Shown here: in pieces, positions 13,733-22,164 of the stretch | Layout of the letters: every line of letters starts with the position of its first letter | Numbering within the stretch: position 1 is the first letter of the stretch | Assembly (NCBI GenBank): GCA_023254555.1 | Contig: JALRLI010000006.1 | Location: 1-22,229, forward strand | Source: Microbacteriaceae bacterium | GTDB lineage: Bacteria; Actinomycetota; Actinomycetes; Actinomycetales; Microbacteriaceae | Direction: 5' to 3' | DNA length: 22,229 nt | The notes under the pieces: generated by a model | Told to the model about the DNA's origin: nothing | What the model saw: the letters and a program-made list of their open reading frames with translations, nothing else | The model's database searches: none | Program-made: the position numbers and the translations under genes

Positions 13733-16386
13733 AAACGGCAGAGATTCGCCAACGTTGGCTTGATTTCTTTGAGGCTCGCGGTCACACCGTAGTGCCTTCA
13801 GCGTCTCTGATTAGTGATGACCCGACGCTCATGTTCACCGTTGCGGGCATGGTGCCATTCGTGCCCTACCTGACTGGTCTCGTGCCGGCACCTTTTCCAC
13901 GTGCCACCAGCGTTCAGAAGTGCATCCGCACGAACGATATTGAGGAAGTCGGTAAGACTCCACGCCACGGAACGTTCTTTCAGATGAACGGAAATTTTTC
14001 CTTCGGAGATTACTTCAAAGAGGGGGCAATTTCTTTCGCTTGGGAGCTGCTGACATCGCCGGAGAGCGCTGGTGGGTACGGATTTAGCGCCGACGATCTC
14101 TGGGTGACGGTATACGAAGAGGACAATGAGGCGATCGAACTCTGGCAGTCCATCGCTCAGCTGCCGCCTGAGCGCATCCAAAAGCTCGGCAAAGACACGA
14201 ACTTCTGGTCAACTGGTCAGCCAGGTCCAGCCGGGCCGTGCAGTGAGATTTTCTTCGATCGCGGCCCCGAGTATGGAATCGACGGGGGACCCGCAACCGA
14301 TGACGATCGCTACGTCGAAATTTGGAACCTCGTCTTCATGGAGTATTTGGTAGATGACGTCAAGTCCAAGACGGACTTCCGAATTGTCGGCGAGCTACCT
14401 CAGAAGAATATTGACACTGGTATGGGTCTCGAACGTGTCGCTTTCATCAAGCAGGGCGTTGAGAACATGTACGAGATCGACCAGGTGAGACCTGTTCTCG
14501 ATGCCGCCGCCAAGTTAGCCGGCGTGATCTACGGAGTGAACGCTGAGGACGATGTGCGTCTTCGCGTCATTGCCGACCACGTCAGATCAGGGTTGATGCT
14601 GATAAACGACGGGGTTACCCCGTCTAACGAGGGTCGCGGCTACATTCTGCGTCGACTCCTCCGGCGCGTGATTCGTTCAATCAGGCTCCTTGGATTTGAA
14701 GGGAAATCATTCGCACAGCTCTTTGCAGCTTCACGGGATGCCATGAAGGATGCGTATCCTGAGCTCGTCGATAACTACCCGTTCATTGAACGAACCGCCA
14801 TCGCCGAAGAATCTACATTTCTCCGCACTCTGGCCGGTGGCAACACCATTCTTGAAGACGCCGTTTCAGCGGCTCGAGAGGATAAAGCACACACGCTCTC
14901 TGGCGAAACTGCGTTTCTCCTGCACGACACGTTCGGCTTTCCGATTGAATTGACACTTGAAGTAGCCCTCGAATCCGGTCTGAGTGTCGATAGAGAAACA
15001 TTCGACGCTCTGATGCTCGAGCAGCGGACTCGCGCGAAAGCCGACGCGAAGTCGAAGAAAGCATCACGCACCGACACCGCGGCATATTCAGAATTTCGCG
15101 CCGAAGGCGAAACCGCGTTCGTTGGTTACGATCAGCTGCAGACGCAAGCACGCGTTCTCGGAATTCTTGATGAAGGCGTCTCCGTGCCATTCGCCACAGC
15201 TGGTAAAACTATTGAAATTATTCTGAACGAAACGACACTCTGGGCAGAATCTGGTGGGCAGGCTCCTGACCATGGTCAGATTCGCGGGGATGGATTCCTG
15301 CTCGAGGTTCTTGACGTGCAAAAACCTGTACCGGGCCTCATCAGTCATGCCGTCAAAGTGGTGTCTGGCGAGGTGAGTGTCGGTCAGGATGCCGTCACAG
15401 AAGTTGACGCTGAATACCGGCTGAGCGCTACACAGGCGCATTCAGCCACACATATTGTGCATGCGGCACTACGACAAGTGCTCGGTGAAGACGCCCACCA
15501 AGCGGGTTCGCTCAATCGCGCGGGGTACATGCGCCTAGACTTCAACTGGGCTGAGCCACTGAGCGATGCGACCCGCTCCGAAATCGAAGATGTTGCGAAC
15601 CTCGCGATTCGGTCGAACTATCAGGTCGTGACTCGTGAACTTCCGCTCGACGAAGCCAAGGCAATGGGCGCCATGGCGCTCTTTGGCGAAAAATATGGCG
15701 ATCGCGTCCGCATGGTAGATATTGGGGGAGAGTGGTCGCGCGAGCTCTGTGGAGGGACACACGTATCTCGAAGCTCAGAAATCGGGCTCATCAATCTCAT
15801 CGGGGAGCAGTCCGTCGGGTCGACTGCTCGCCGAATTGAGAGTCTTGTCGGTTTCGACGCGTATAAAGCGTTCAGCGCAGACCGTGAGCTGGTCTCCGGG
15901 CTGGTATCCGATCTCAAAGTTCCCCAAGATTCACTCGTAGAACGCATCGACTCACTCGCTGCCCAGCTCAAGTCTGCCGAACGGCGTCTCGCCGAATTCG
16001 AAGCTTCAGCTGTTCTTGCCCAAGCACCGAATCTTGCGAGCAAGGCACGTAACGTTGGCAACTACCTTGCGGTCATCGAGCAGGTACAGGACGTTCACAA
16101 AGCGGACGATCTGCGCAGCCTTGCACTCTCGGTCCGTTCGTTACTCGGTGACTCGCCTTCAGTTGTCATTCTTGCCGCGTCAATCGGAGATCGTCCGGTC
16201 GTGATTGCGGCGACTTCTGATGCAGCTAGACAGGTTGGGGCAAACGCGGGTGACTTGGCCAAGCAGGCTGCCACTGATCTCGGCGGTGGGGGCGGAGGCA
16301 AGCCTGACCTCGCACAGGGTGGTGGCGACGACGCCAGCAAAATTCCAGTTGCGTTGAGGCACCTCTTAGAGACGCTTGGCCGCTAA
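13729..16386 (+). CDS. alaS: Alanyl-tRNA synthetase
   Basis: An 885-residue class II aminoacyl-tRNA synthetase, full length. The catalytic domain starts TAEIRQRWLDFFEARGHTVV and carries TNDIEEVGKTPRHGTFFQM and NFSFGDYFKE (motif 2 region), then DTGMGLERVA (motif 3). The editing domain that clears Ser- and Gly-tRNA-Ala has its zinc site: H571 and H575 in HSATH, C674 and H678 in CGGTH. The C-terminal C-Ala domain ends with the glycine-rich GGGGGGKPDLAQGGG. The ATG at 13729 overlaps the preceding gene's stop by four bases. The following ruvX starts directly after the TAA. It is the largest gene of the 13496-22113 run and presumably shares its promoter. Confidence 0.98.
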   Translation: MKTAEIRQRWLDFFEARGHTVVPSASLISDDPTLMFTVAGMVPFVPYLTGLVPAPFPRATSVQKCIRTNDIEEVGKTPRHGTFFQMNGNFSFGDYFKEGAISFAWELLTSPESAGGYGFSADDLWVTVYEEDNEAIELWQSIAQLPPERIQKLGKDTNFWSTGQPGPAGPCSEIFFDRGPEYGIDGGPATDDDRYVEIWNLVFMEYLVDDVKSKTDFRIVGELPQKNIDTGMGLERVAFIKQGVENMYEIDQVRPVLDAAAKLAGVIYGVNAEDDVRLRVIADHVRSGLMLINDGVTPSNEGRGYILRRLLRRVIRSIRLLGFEGKSFAQLFAASRDAMKDAYPELVDNYPFIERTAIAEESTFLRTLAGGNTILEDAVSAAREDKAHTLSGETAFLLHDTFGFPIELTLEVALESGLSVDRETFDALMLEQRTRAKADAKSKKASRTDTAAYSEFRAEGETAFVGYDQLQTQARVLGILDEGVSVPFATAGKTIEIILNETTLWAESGGQAPDHGQIRGDGFLLEVLDVQKPVPGLISHAVKVVSGEVSVGQDAVTEVDAEYRLSATQAHSATHIVHAALRQVLGEDAHQAGSLNRAGYMRLDFNWAEPLSDATRSEIEDVANLAIRSNYQVVTRELPLDEAKAMGAMALFGEKYGDRVRMVDIGGEWSRELCGGTHVSRSSEIGLINLIGEQSVGSTARRIESLVGFDAYKAFSADRELVSGLVSDLKVPQDSLVERIDSLAAQLKSAERRLAEFEASAVLAQAPNLASKARNVGNYLAVIEQVQDVHKADDLRSLALSVRSLLGDSPSVVILAASIGDRPVVIAATSDAARQVGANAGDLAKQAATDLGGGGGGKPDLAQGGGDDASKIPVALRHLLETLGR

Positions 16387-16851
16387 GTGCGTAAAGGTGT
16401 TCGCCTAGGGATAGACGTAGGCAAGAAGCGAATTGGCGTTGCGCGTTCTGATTCCGAAGGCCTTCTCGCAACTCCGGTTTGCACTGTGATGCGTGAAACG
16501 CTCGAACAATCTGCTGCAGAGGTCGTGGCAATAGCCAAGGAGTTCAACGCTTTCGAGTGCGTCATCGGGCTGCCGCTCAGCATGACTGGGAACAACTCAC
16601 AGTCGACTGATGATGCGCGCGACTTCGCTGCCGCTGTCAAGGAACTCCTTCGAGGAGAAATGGCAACCGTTGACATCCGAATGCTCGATGAGCGCCTCAC
16701 TACAGTTTCTGCGCATGCGGCACTGCGCACGAGTGGCAAAAAACCCTCTCGCGCCAGGGACACCGTTGATCAAGTCGCGGCGGTAATCCTCCTCCAGCAG
16801 GCCCTCGACCAGGAGAGCGCGACGGGTCGACCGCCGGGCATCGCGATTTAG
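16387..16851 (+). CDS. ruvX: RuvX/YqgF-family putative pre-16S rRNA nuclease
   Basis: A 154-residue RNase H-fold protein of the YqgF family, linked in E. coli to 16S rRNA 5' maturation and historically proposed as an alternative Holliday resolvase. The first active-site strand is RLGIDVGKKRIGVA, the second is CVIGLPLSMTGN, followed by MLDERLTTVSA, and the last acidic position is in RDTVDQVAAVILLQ. The GTG at 16387 begins immediately after the alaS stop, with no clear ribosome-binding site, so translation is probably by re-initiation. A downstream GTG at 16397 is out of frame. The alaS-ruvX-mltG order is common to actinobacteria. A hairpin and seven-T run cover its last codons and stop. Confidence 0.93.
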   Translation: MRKGVRLGIDVGKKRIGVARSDSEGLLATPVCTVMRETLEQSAAEVVAIAKEFNAFECVIGLPLSMTGNNSQSTDDARDFAAAVKELLRGEMATVDIRMLDERLTTVSAHAALRTSGKKPSRARDTVDQVAAVILLQQALDQESATGRPPGIAI

Positions 16852-16860
16852 GGTTTTTTT
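16818..16860 (+). other. Hairpin plus T7 run at the ruvX stop; also overlaps a promoter-like pair
   Basis: CGCGA (16818-16822) can pair with TCGCG (16841-16845), with an inner CGG/CCG pairing, and a run of seven T's follows at 16854-16860. This looks like a weak intrinsic terminator or attenuator within an operon. The same bases also contain TCGACC (16827-16832) and TAGGGT (16849-16854) spaced 16 apart, which would be a usable promoter giving a 35-base leader to mltG. Either reading is possible. Confidence 0.3.
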
Positions 16861-16895
16861 GAGGGTCGTGGCTTAGGGTTGAATCCGGAGGATCA

Positions 16896-18008
16896 ATGAC
16901 CCAACAATCACAACAGGCGAGCGCGAGGCAACGAACACGTTCCCCACGCAAAAGGCTCCGTATCCTTCTCACAGCAATTATTGCAGCGTTAGCGCTTGTG
17001 GCAGCAAGCCTTTTTGCGGCGTCAATTTTGTTCAAGGGTGATCCTGACTATGTCGGCAGCGGCAAGGGCGAAGTCCTGATAACGGTGAGCGAGGGTGAGA
17101 GTGCCTGCGGGGGGATAGACACTGATCTTGAGTCACAGGGGGTCGTGAAGAGCGCTAAGACGTTCTGCAACTACGTACTGGAACAGAGTCCCGAGCCGGT
17201 GTTCCAGATTGGTACGTTCAGGCTGGCCAAACAAATGAGCGCCTCAGCCGCGCTGGCCGCGTTGCTTGATCCCAAGAACAAAGTTGAGTTGTCAGTCACG
17301 ATCATCGAGGGCTCCTTCGCCGAAGACGCATTCAAAAAGATTAGCGACGTCACGAAGATTCCTCTTGACCAGTTCGAACAAGCAGCCATCGACTACACCT
17401 CATACGGCGTCCCAGCTTCAGCTCCATCCATCGAGGGTTTCCTCTTTCCCGCGACGTACGTCTTTGAACCCGGTCAAACTGCACAGCAGATTATCCAGAT
17501 TATGGTGGATCGTATGATGCAAGCGCTCGACGAACACGGTGTTCCGGTCGAGCAACGTCTCGAAATCGTGACGATGGCTTCCATCATTCAACGTGAAGCC
17601 GGTTCGAATCCTGATGACTTTTATAAGGTGTCACGTGTGTTTTGGAACAGGCTCTCTGGTGAGGCGTGCCCAACCAGTCTGCTGCAGTCAGATGCAACGG
17701 TGAGTTACGGCACTGGAAATACGCACACGGTGTGGACCCAAGAGAGTGAACGTAAAGACGGGGAGAATCTCTACAACACCTATCTGCACGAGGGCCTCCC
17801 AATCGGTCCGATCGGGCTTCCAGGTGACCTTGCCATAGATGCAGCGCTACACCCGACAGATGGCCCCTGGTGCTTCTTTGTCCCCGTGAATCTCAAGACT
17901 GGAGAAACTCACTTTTCTGTGACACAGGATGAGCACGACGCGGCCGCGAATGAGCTGGCGAAATGGTGCACGGCCAGTAGGGCCCGCGGAGAAAACTACT
18001 GTGACTAG
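16896..18008 (+). CDS. mltG: Endolytic murein transglycosylase MltG (YceG-like)
   Basis: A 370-residue membrane-anchored lytic transglycosylase proposed to terminate nascent peptidoglycan glycan strands. A basic N-terminus precedes one transmembrane helix (about 21-46), so the enzyme faces the wall. The LysM-like part covers about 55-125. The catalytic core includes EGFLFPATY (180-188), the active-site glutamate E234 in ASIIQREA, LLQSDATVSYG, and YNTYLHEGLPIGPIGLPG. Six cysteines (C71, C91, C258, C326, C358, C369), all after the membrane helix, could form disulfides. The ATG at 16896 has GGAGG four bases upstream, a strong signal. The stop overlaps the aroE start by eight bases. The ruvX-mltG-aroE order is typical of actinobacteria. 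Confidence 0.95.
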   Translation: MTQQSQQASARQRTRSPRKRLRILLTAIIAALALVAASLFAASILFKGDPDYVGSGKGEVLITVSEGESACGGIDTDLESQGVVKSAKTFCNYVLEQSPEPVFQIGTFRLAKQMSASAALAALLDPKNKVELSVTIIEGSFAEDAFKKISDVTKIPLDQFEQAAIDYTSYGVPASAPSIEGFLFPATYVFEPGQTAQQIIQIMVDRMMQALDEHGVPVEQRLEIVTMASIIQREAGSNPDDFYKVSRVFWNRLSGEACPTSLLQSDATVSYGTGNTHTVWTQESERKDGENLYNTYLHEGLPIGPIGLPGDLAIDAALHPTDGPWCFFVPVNLKTGETHFSVTQDEHDAAANELAKWCTASRARGENYCD

Positions 18009-18861
18009 TCCCCGGCTCGCTGTCTTGGGATCGCCAATCCAACACTCACGATCCCCTCGAATTCACAGCGCTGCGTACCGCGCGCTCAACCTCAACTGGA
18101 GTTACGAGGCGATCGAGCTGAAAGAGGCCTCGTTCATCGACTTCATGAGTGGCCTCGACGGCTCCTGGCTTGGTTTTTCGGTGACAATGCCGCTCAAGCG
18201 CGCCGCGTTTGATCTGGGTACGACTCGTGACGAAGACGCTACTGCCATTGGGGTCGCGAACACACTGGTCAAGAACGGCGTGGGGTGGAGTGCCTACAAC
18301 ACAGACGTTGGTGGATTTATCGCTGCGGTGCAGGCGGTCGGCCTCGATCCTGTGGGCCATGCGACTATCGTTGGGGCTGGGGCGACAGCTCTCTCTGCTG
18401 CTCTAGCACTCAAGAAAATGGGCGTCGAAGCACTCAGAATCTTTGCGAGAAACTCAGTCCAAATCGAACTATTGCAGGCCACCCCAGCGCTGCAGGGTAT
18501 TCACATAGAGGCAGCCAATCTCTCGCATTATCTGCCCTCGGAGGAGCGGAAGCAGGAGAAGCTGGTGCAGACAACAGACCTGTGGGTGAACACGCTCCCC
18601 GGGACTGTTTCGAGCAATCTGATTTTCGATGCCGAAGCGATATCCAGGTCTTCGATTTTCGATCTCAGCTACGAACCGTATCCAAGCAAGCTGGTCGAGA
18701 ACTGGACGCAGGAAGACCGACCTGGCCTCGACGGACTCGAATTACTTGTTCAGCAGGCACTGCTTCAAGTTCGGTTGTTCGTGAACGGCGACGTTTCAGC
18801 AGTTTTGCCGCGTGAGCGCGTCATTCTTGACCGGATGCGCAGCGCCAGTGTGGAAAGATAG
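18001..18861 (+). CDS. aroE: Shikimate dehydrogenase
   Basis: A 286-residue enzyme reducing 3-dehydroshikimate to shikimate with NADPH. Shikimate-site residues are visible: S16 and S18 in HSRSP, K66 in VTMPLKRAAF, N87 in ANTLV, and D102 in YNTDVGGF. The nucleotide-binding loop is GAGATA (125-130), where GAGGxA is more usual. DLSYEPYPSKLV and LDGLELLVQQALLQ complete the C-terminal signature. The GTG at 18001 is chosen because the family N-terminus is 'RLAVLGSPIxHSxSP'. It overlaps the mltG stop by eight bases, with GGAG about nine bases upstream. The frame is open further upstream into mltG, but that sequence is the other gene read out of frame. It is the first of five consecutive shikimate-pathway genes. 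Confidence 0.94.
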   Translation: MTSPRLAVLGSPIQHSRSPRIHSAAYRALNLNWSYEAIELKEASFIDFMSGLDGSWLGFSVTMPLKRAAFDLGTTRDEDATAIGVANTLVKNGVGWSAYNTDVGGFIAAVQAVGLDPVGHATIVGAGATALSAALALKKMGVEALRIFARNSVQIELLQATPALQGIHIEAANLSHYLPSEERKQEKLVQTTDLWVNTLPGTVSSNLIFDAEAISRSSIFDLSYEPYPSKLVENWTQEDRPGLDGLELLVQQALLQVRLFVNGDVSAVLPRERVILDRMRSASVER

Positions 18862-18865
18862 AAAC

Positions 18866-20062
18866 ATGCTACGTTGGCTAACCGCAGGTGAATCTCATGG
18901 ACCAGAACTGACCGCGATTCTCGAGGGGCTGCCAGCGGGGGTTCCACTGAGCTCACAGCTCATCCAAGCCGACCTCAAACGCAGAAAACTTGGCTACGGA
19001 CGTGGCTCCCGCATGAAGTTTGAAGAGGACGCCCTCACCATCAGCGGTGGTGTTGTGCACGGTCTCACAATTGGCAGTCCCGTTTCGCTCCGTATCGGCA
19101 ACACTGAATGGCCGAAGTGGCAAGAGGTCATGAGCGCTGAGGCGGTTGAGCTTACTGATCAGTCACGCGGAAGGGGTGCGCCCCTTACCCGACCTCGTCC
19201 TGGCCACGCCGATTTGACCGGTATGCAAAAATACGGTTTCGCCGAAGCTCGACCTGTGCTTGAACGAGCGAGCGCTCGTGAAACCGCGGCCAGAGTGGCT
19301 CTCGGTGCCGTTGCACGAGCCTTCTTGAATGAACTCGGTATTTCCATCCTGAGTCACACCGTCGCTATCGGTGAGGTCGAGACCGAATCTGACCTGCTCC
19401 CGACGGCTGAAGATGTGGCATCGCTCGACGCAAACCCGGTGCGTTGCTTCGACCAGGCATCAAGCGAGCGAATGGTCGCGGAAATCGATGCGACCAAGAA
19501 GGCTGGCGACACCGTTGGGGGTGTAGTAGAGGCGTTGGCGTATGGTGTTCCACCTGGTCTCGGTTCATACGTGCACTGGGATCGGCGTCTCGATTCGAGA
19601 ATCGCCGCAGCTCTGATGGGCATTCAGGCGATTAAAGCCGTGGAGGTTGGCGATGGCATCGAGACCTCGAGGCGACGAGGCTCTGTTGCCCACGATGAAC
19701 TCTCCCTCAGCGAAGCAGGAATCAACCGCAACACGAATCGTGCGGGCGGTATCGAGGGTGGGATGAGCACAGGCGACGTCATTCGTGTGCGTGCTGCCAT
19801 GAAACCAATAGCCACAGTGCCTAACGCGCTGCCTACAGTTGACGTTGCGAGTGGAGAAGAAGCGAAAGCGCATCACCAACGCAGCGACGTGTGCGCGGTA
19901 CCGGCGGCAGGAATTGTTGCGGAGGCTATGCTCTCGCTCACTCTGGCTAATGCTGTGCTGGAGAAATTTGGTGGCGACAGCATCGCCGAGACGAGAAGAA
20001 ACCTGCAGAGTTTCGTTGCCAACATCCCGTCAGGTTTAGCGACCTCAAACCTTGCTGAATAG
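18866..20062 (+). CDS. aroC: Chorismate synthase
   Basis: A 398-residue FMN-dependent enzyme that converts EPSP to chorismate, the last common step to aromatic amino acids and folate. Signatures are MLRWLTAGESHGPELTAI at the N-terminus, RRKLGYGRGSRMKFEED, RPRPGHADLTGMQKYGF, ERASARETAARVALGA, and GGIEGGMSTGDVIRVRAAMK. The length fits actinobacterial AroC. The ATG at 18866 is chosen because it gives the invariant N-terminus and has GGAAAG eight bases upstream. The frame is open upstream into aroE, which is not family sequence. It follows aroE by four bases and precedes aroK by two, so it is within the operon although the reaction comes after aroK and aroA. Confidence 0.97.
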   Translation: MLRWLTAGESHGPELTAILEGLPAGVPLSSQLIQADLKRRKLGYGRGSRMKFEEDALTISGGVVHGLTIGSPVSLRIGNTEWPKWQEVMSAEAVELTDQSRGRGAPLTRPRPGHADLTGMQKYGFAEARPVLERASARETAARVALGAVARAFLNELGISILSHTVAIGEVETESDLLPTAEDVASLDANPVRCFDQASSERMVAEIDATKKAGDTVGGVVEALAYGVPPGLGSYVHWDRRLDSRIAAALMGIQAIKAVEVGDGIETSRRRGSVAHDELSLSEAGINRNTNRAGGIEGGMSTGDVIRVRAAMKPIATVPNALPTVDVASGEEAKAHHQRSDVCAVPAAGIVAEAMLSLTLANAVLEKFGGDSIAETRRNLQSFVANIPSGLATSNLAE

Positions 20063-20064
20063 CT

Positions 20065-20559
20065 GTGGAGCACGTCGTTCTTATTGGCCCGATGGCCTCG
20101 GGGAAGTCCAGCATTGGTAAACACCTAGCCGAGATTCTCGGCCGCGAGTACATTGACACAGATGCCTTGATTGTCGCCGAGCATGGCCCTATCACCCAGA
20201 TTTTTGATCAAATGGGCGAGTCGACGTTTCGACAGCTCGAGGAATCCGCGGTAGCTGAGGCAATTGGAGAGACTCGACCTGCCGTGATATCACTCGGTGG
20301 TGGGGCAGTCATAAGTCCTCGCAATCGGGAATTACTCGAAGACCAAACGGTAATTTTGCTCATGACAGACCTAGAGACGGTGCTAGCGCGTGCAAATCTC
20401 GACAAGCGACCACTGTTGCGCGACGACCCAGAAGCATGGAACCGCATTCTCGAGGAAAGAATGCCACTTTACGAAGCGGCGGCGGATGTAACCTTTGACA
20501 CCGGCAAGCTTCCCAGAGAGGTGCTCGCACGACGAATTGCCGATTGGCTCAGGAGATAA
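20065..20559 (+). CDS. aroK: Shikimate kinase
   Basis: A 164-residue P-loop kinase that makes shikimate 3-phosphate. Walker A is GPMASGKS (8-15). The shikimate-binding residues are D33 in IDTDALI, R56 in STFRQLEE, and the GGG turn at 78-80 (SLGGGAV). The lid arginine is R115 in KRPLL, and a further substrate arginine is R132 in ERMPLYEAAA. The GTG at 20065 begins two bases after the aroC stop; no strong ribosome-binding site is visible, so coupling is likely. It is not fused to aroB, unlike in some lineages, but the two are adjacent with a one-base gap. Confidence 0.95.
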   Translation: MEHVVLIGPMASGKSSIGKHLAEILGREYIDTDALIVAEHGPITQIFDQMGESTFRQLEESAVAEAIGETRPAVISLGGGAVISPRNRELLEDQTVILLMTDLETVLARANLDKRPLLRDDPEAWNRILEERMPLYEAAADVTFDTGKLPREVLARRIADWLRR

Positions 20560-20560
20560 G

Positions 20561-21661
20561 TTGACAGAAGAGCTCGCACACACCCGCATTGAAGTGACGG
20601 GGGAAAGCGCATACCCAATAATTATCGGTCGCTCAGTTCTTGGAGAACTTCCGAGACTCGTAGGTGAGAGAGCGAAAAACATTCTGATTATTCATTCGGG
20701 AAGTGTCGCCGCCTACGCGGAATCAATGAGAACACAGCTGCAAAGCCATTACGACCAAGTTCTCGTGGCCGAGGTGCCTGACGCCGAAGCCGCGAAGCGT
20801 GTGGAGGTCGCAGCATTTTGCTGGCAGGTGCTGGGCCAGGCAGACTTCACCCGCACCGACGCAATTATCGGTTTAGGTGGTGGTGCAGTCACCGATCTCG
20901 CAGGCTTCGTGGCTGCGACTTGGCTGCGTGGGGTTACGCTCGTTCAAGTTCCTACGACCGTACTTGCGATGGTGGATGCTTCAGTCGGCGGTAAAACCGG
21001 TATCAATACCGCTGAGGGGAAGAACCTCGTGGGGAGCTTCTACGCTCCGAGCGGTGTACTGATTGATTTGGATTTTGCCGCCTCGCTGCCAGAAAACGAG
21101 GTGCGTGCGGGTCTTGCAGAGGTGGTGAAGTGCGGTTTCATCGCTGATACAGACATACTCGGAATCATCGAGTCACACCTCGAAGATGCACTCGACACAG
21201 GCTCAGGCACATTTGCTGAGCTGGTCACTCGGGCCGTTCGAGTGAAGGCGCACATCGTCAGCGCTGATTTCAAAGAGGCTGGACAGCGTGAATTTCTCAA
21301 CTACGGTCATACGCTTGGCCATGCCATTGAGCACGCAGAGCGATACCAGTGGCGTCATGGCGCCGCAATCTCAATTGGAATGGTCTTCGCCGCAGAACTC
21401 GGGCGGCTTACAGGTTCACTATCCGATGAAGATGTTGCCAGACATCGCCGAATTCTTTCTTCACTCGGGCTGCCCGTCTCCTACCCGCAAGGGCGATGGC
21501 CTGGCCTGCTGGCTACGATGCAGCGCGACAAAAAGGCTCGAGCGGGGATGCTGCGGTTCGTGGTCCTCGACGCAATCGGAAAACCAAGTATCCTCGCTGG
21601 TACCGATGACTCAATGCTCTTTCTTGCGTACCAGGAGCTCAGCTCGCCTTCAGAGTCATGA
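20561..21661 (+). CDS. aroB: 3-Dehydroquinate synthase
   Basis: A 366-residue NAD- and metal-dependent enzyme making dehydroquinate from DAHP. Visible signatures are GLGGGAVTDLAGFVAATW (about 104-121), PTTVLAMVDASVGGKTGIN (131-149), EGKNLVGSFYAP, and RAGLAEVVKCGFI with zinc ligand E187. LNYGHTLGHAIEH supplies H250 and H254, and H266 follows. The TTG at 20561 is chosen: AGGAGA lies five bases upstream, one base after the aroK stop, and the product begins just before the conserved first strand (RIEVTGESAYPIIIG). The longer frame from 20495 would run back into aroK and is unlikely. It is followed by a 20-base gap to aroQ. Confidence 0.96.
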   Translation: MTEELAHTRIEVTGESAYPIIIGRSVLGELPRLVGERAKNILIIHSGSVAAYAESMRTQLQSHYDQVLVAEVPDAEAAKRVEVAAFCWQVLGQADFTRTDAIIGLGGGAVTDLAGFVAATWLRGVTLVQVPTTVLAMVDASVGGKTGINTAEGKNLVGSFYAPSGVLIDLDFAASLPENEVRAGLAEVVKCGFIADTDILGIIESHLEDALDTGSGTFAELVTRAVRVKAHIVSADFKEAGQREFLNYGHTLGHAIEHAERYQWRHGAAISIGMVFAAELGRLTGSLSDEDVARHRRILSSLGLPVSYPQGRWPGLLATMQRDKKARAGMLRFVVLDAIGKPSILAGTDDSMLFLAYQELSSPSES

Positions 21662-21669
21662 GCGTCGAG

Positions 21670-21681
21670 TAGGCTAACTGC
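21670..21681 (+). promoter_or_regulatory. Candidate -10 hexamer directly before aroQ (possible leaderless start)
   Basis: TAGGCT at 21670-21675 fits TANNNT and leaves six bases before the aroQ ATG at 21682, placing a transcription start at the start codon. CTTCAG at 21648-21653 is a weak -35 with a 16-base spacer. AGG in the same hexamer could instead be a minimal ribosome-binding site. Confidence 0.3.
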
Positions 21682-22113
21682 ATGTCGAAAATTCTCGTCC
21701 TGAACGGGCCTAATCTCGGAAGGCTCGGAGTTCGGCAACCCGAAATCTACGGAACGCAAAACCTCGTCGATTTAGAACGCCGTTTGCGCGCTGAGCTCCC
21801 CACTGGTTACGAGCTTGAGCTTCGCCAGACTGACGATGAAGCAGAGCTAGTTGGGTGGCTGCATGAAGCGGTGGACACCCAGGCCAATGTGGTGCTCAAC
21901 CCAGCGGCCTTTACACACTACAGCTACGCACTCCGTGATGCTGTAGCGATGGTGACCGAATCGGGACAGACTGTTATCGAGGTTCACATTTCAAACCCTC
22001 ACGCAAGAGAGCAATTTCGGCACAACAGCGTCATCAGCGCAGTCGCGACCGGGGTCATCGCCGGTTTCGGTTTCGATTCATACTCCCTCGCACTCAAACA
22101 CATTTGCCAGTAA
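21682..22113 (+). CDS. aroQ: 3-Dehydroquinate dehydratase, type II
   Basis: A 143-residue type II dehydroquinase, which forms dodecamers and dehydrates 3-dehydroquinate by trans elimination. The active-site loop is visible as NGPNLGRLGVRQPEIYG, with R18 and catalytic Y23. LNPAAFTHYSYALRDA contains N73, and EVHISNPHARE contains the general acid H102, with QFRHNS following. It is full length. The ATG at 21682 gives the standard N-terminus. It closes the aroE-aroC-aroK-aroB-aroQ run and may also be transcribed from its own start. A 51-base gap separates it from efp. Confidence 0.96.
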   Translation: MSKILVLNGPNLGRLGVRQPEIYGTQNLVDLERRLRAELPTGYELELRQTDDEAELVGWLHEAVDTQANVVLNPAAFTHYSYALRDAVAMVTESGQTVIEVHISNPHAREQFRHNSVISAVATGVIAGFGFDSYSLALKHICQ

Positions 22114-22164
22114 TTCCGGGCGGCGCGTCCGCACCACTCACAAAAGAAAGACGACACGTTAATC

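Noticed and set aside
22120..22132. GCGG/CCGC hairpin after aroQ as a terminator
   Set aside because: The stem is only four base pairs and no T-tract follows, so it is not distinguishable from background in GC-rich DNA.
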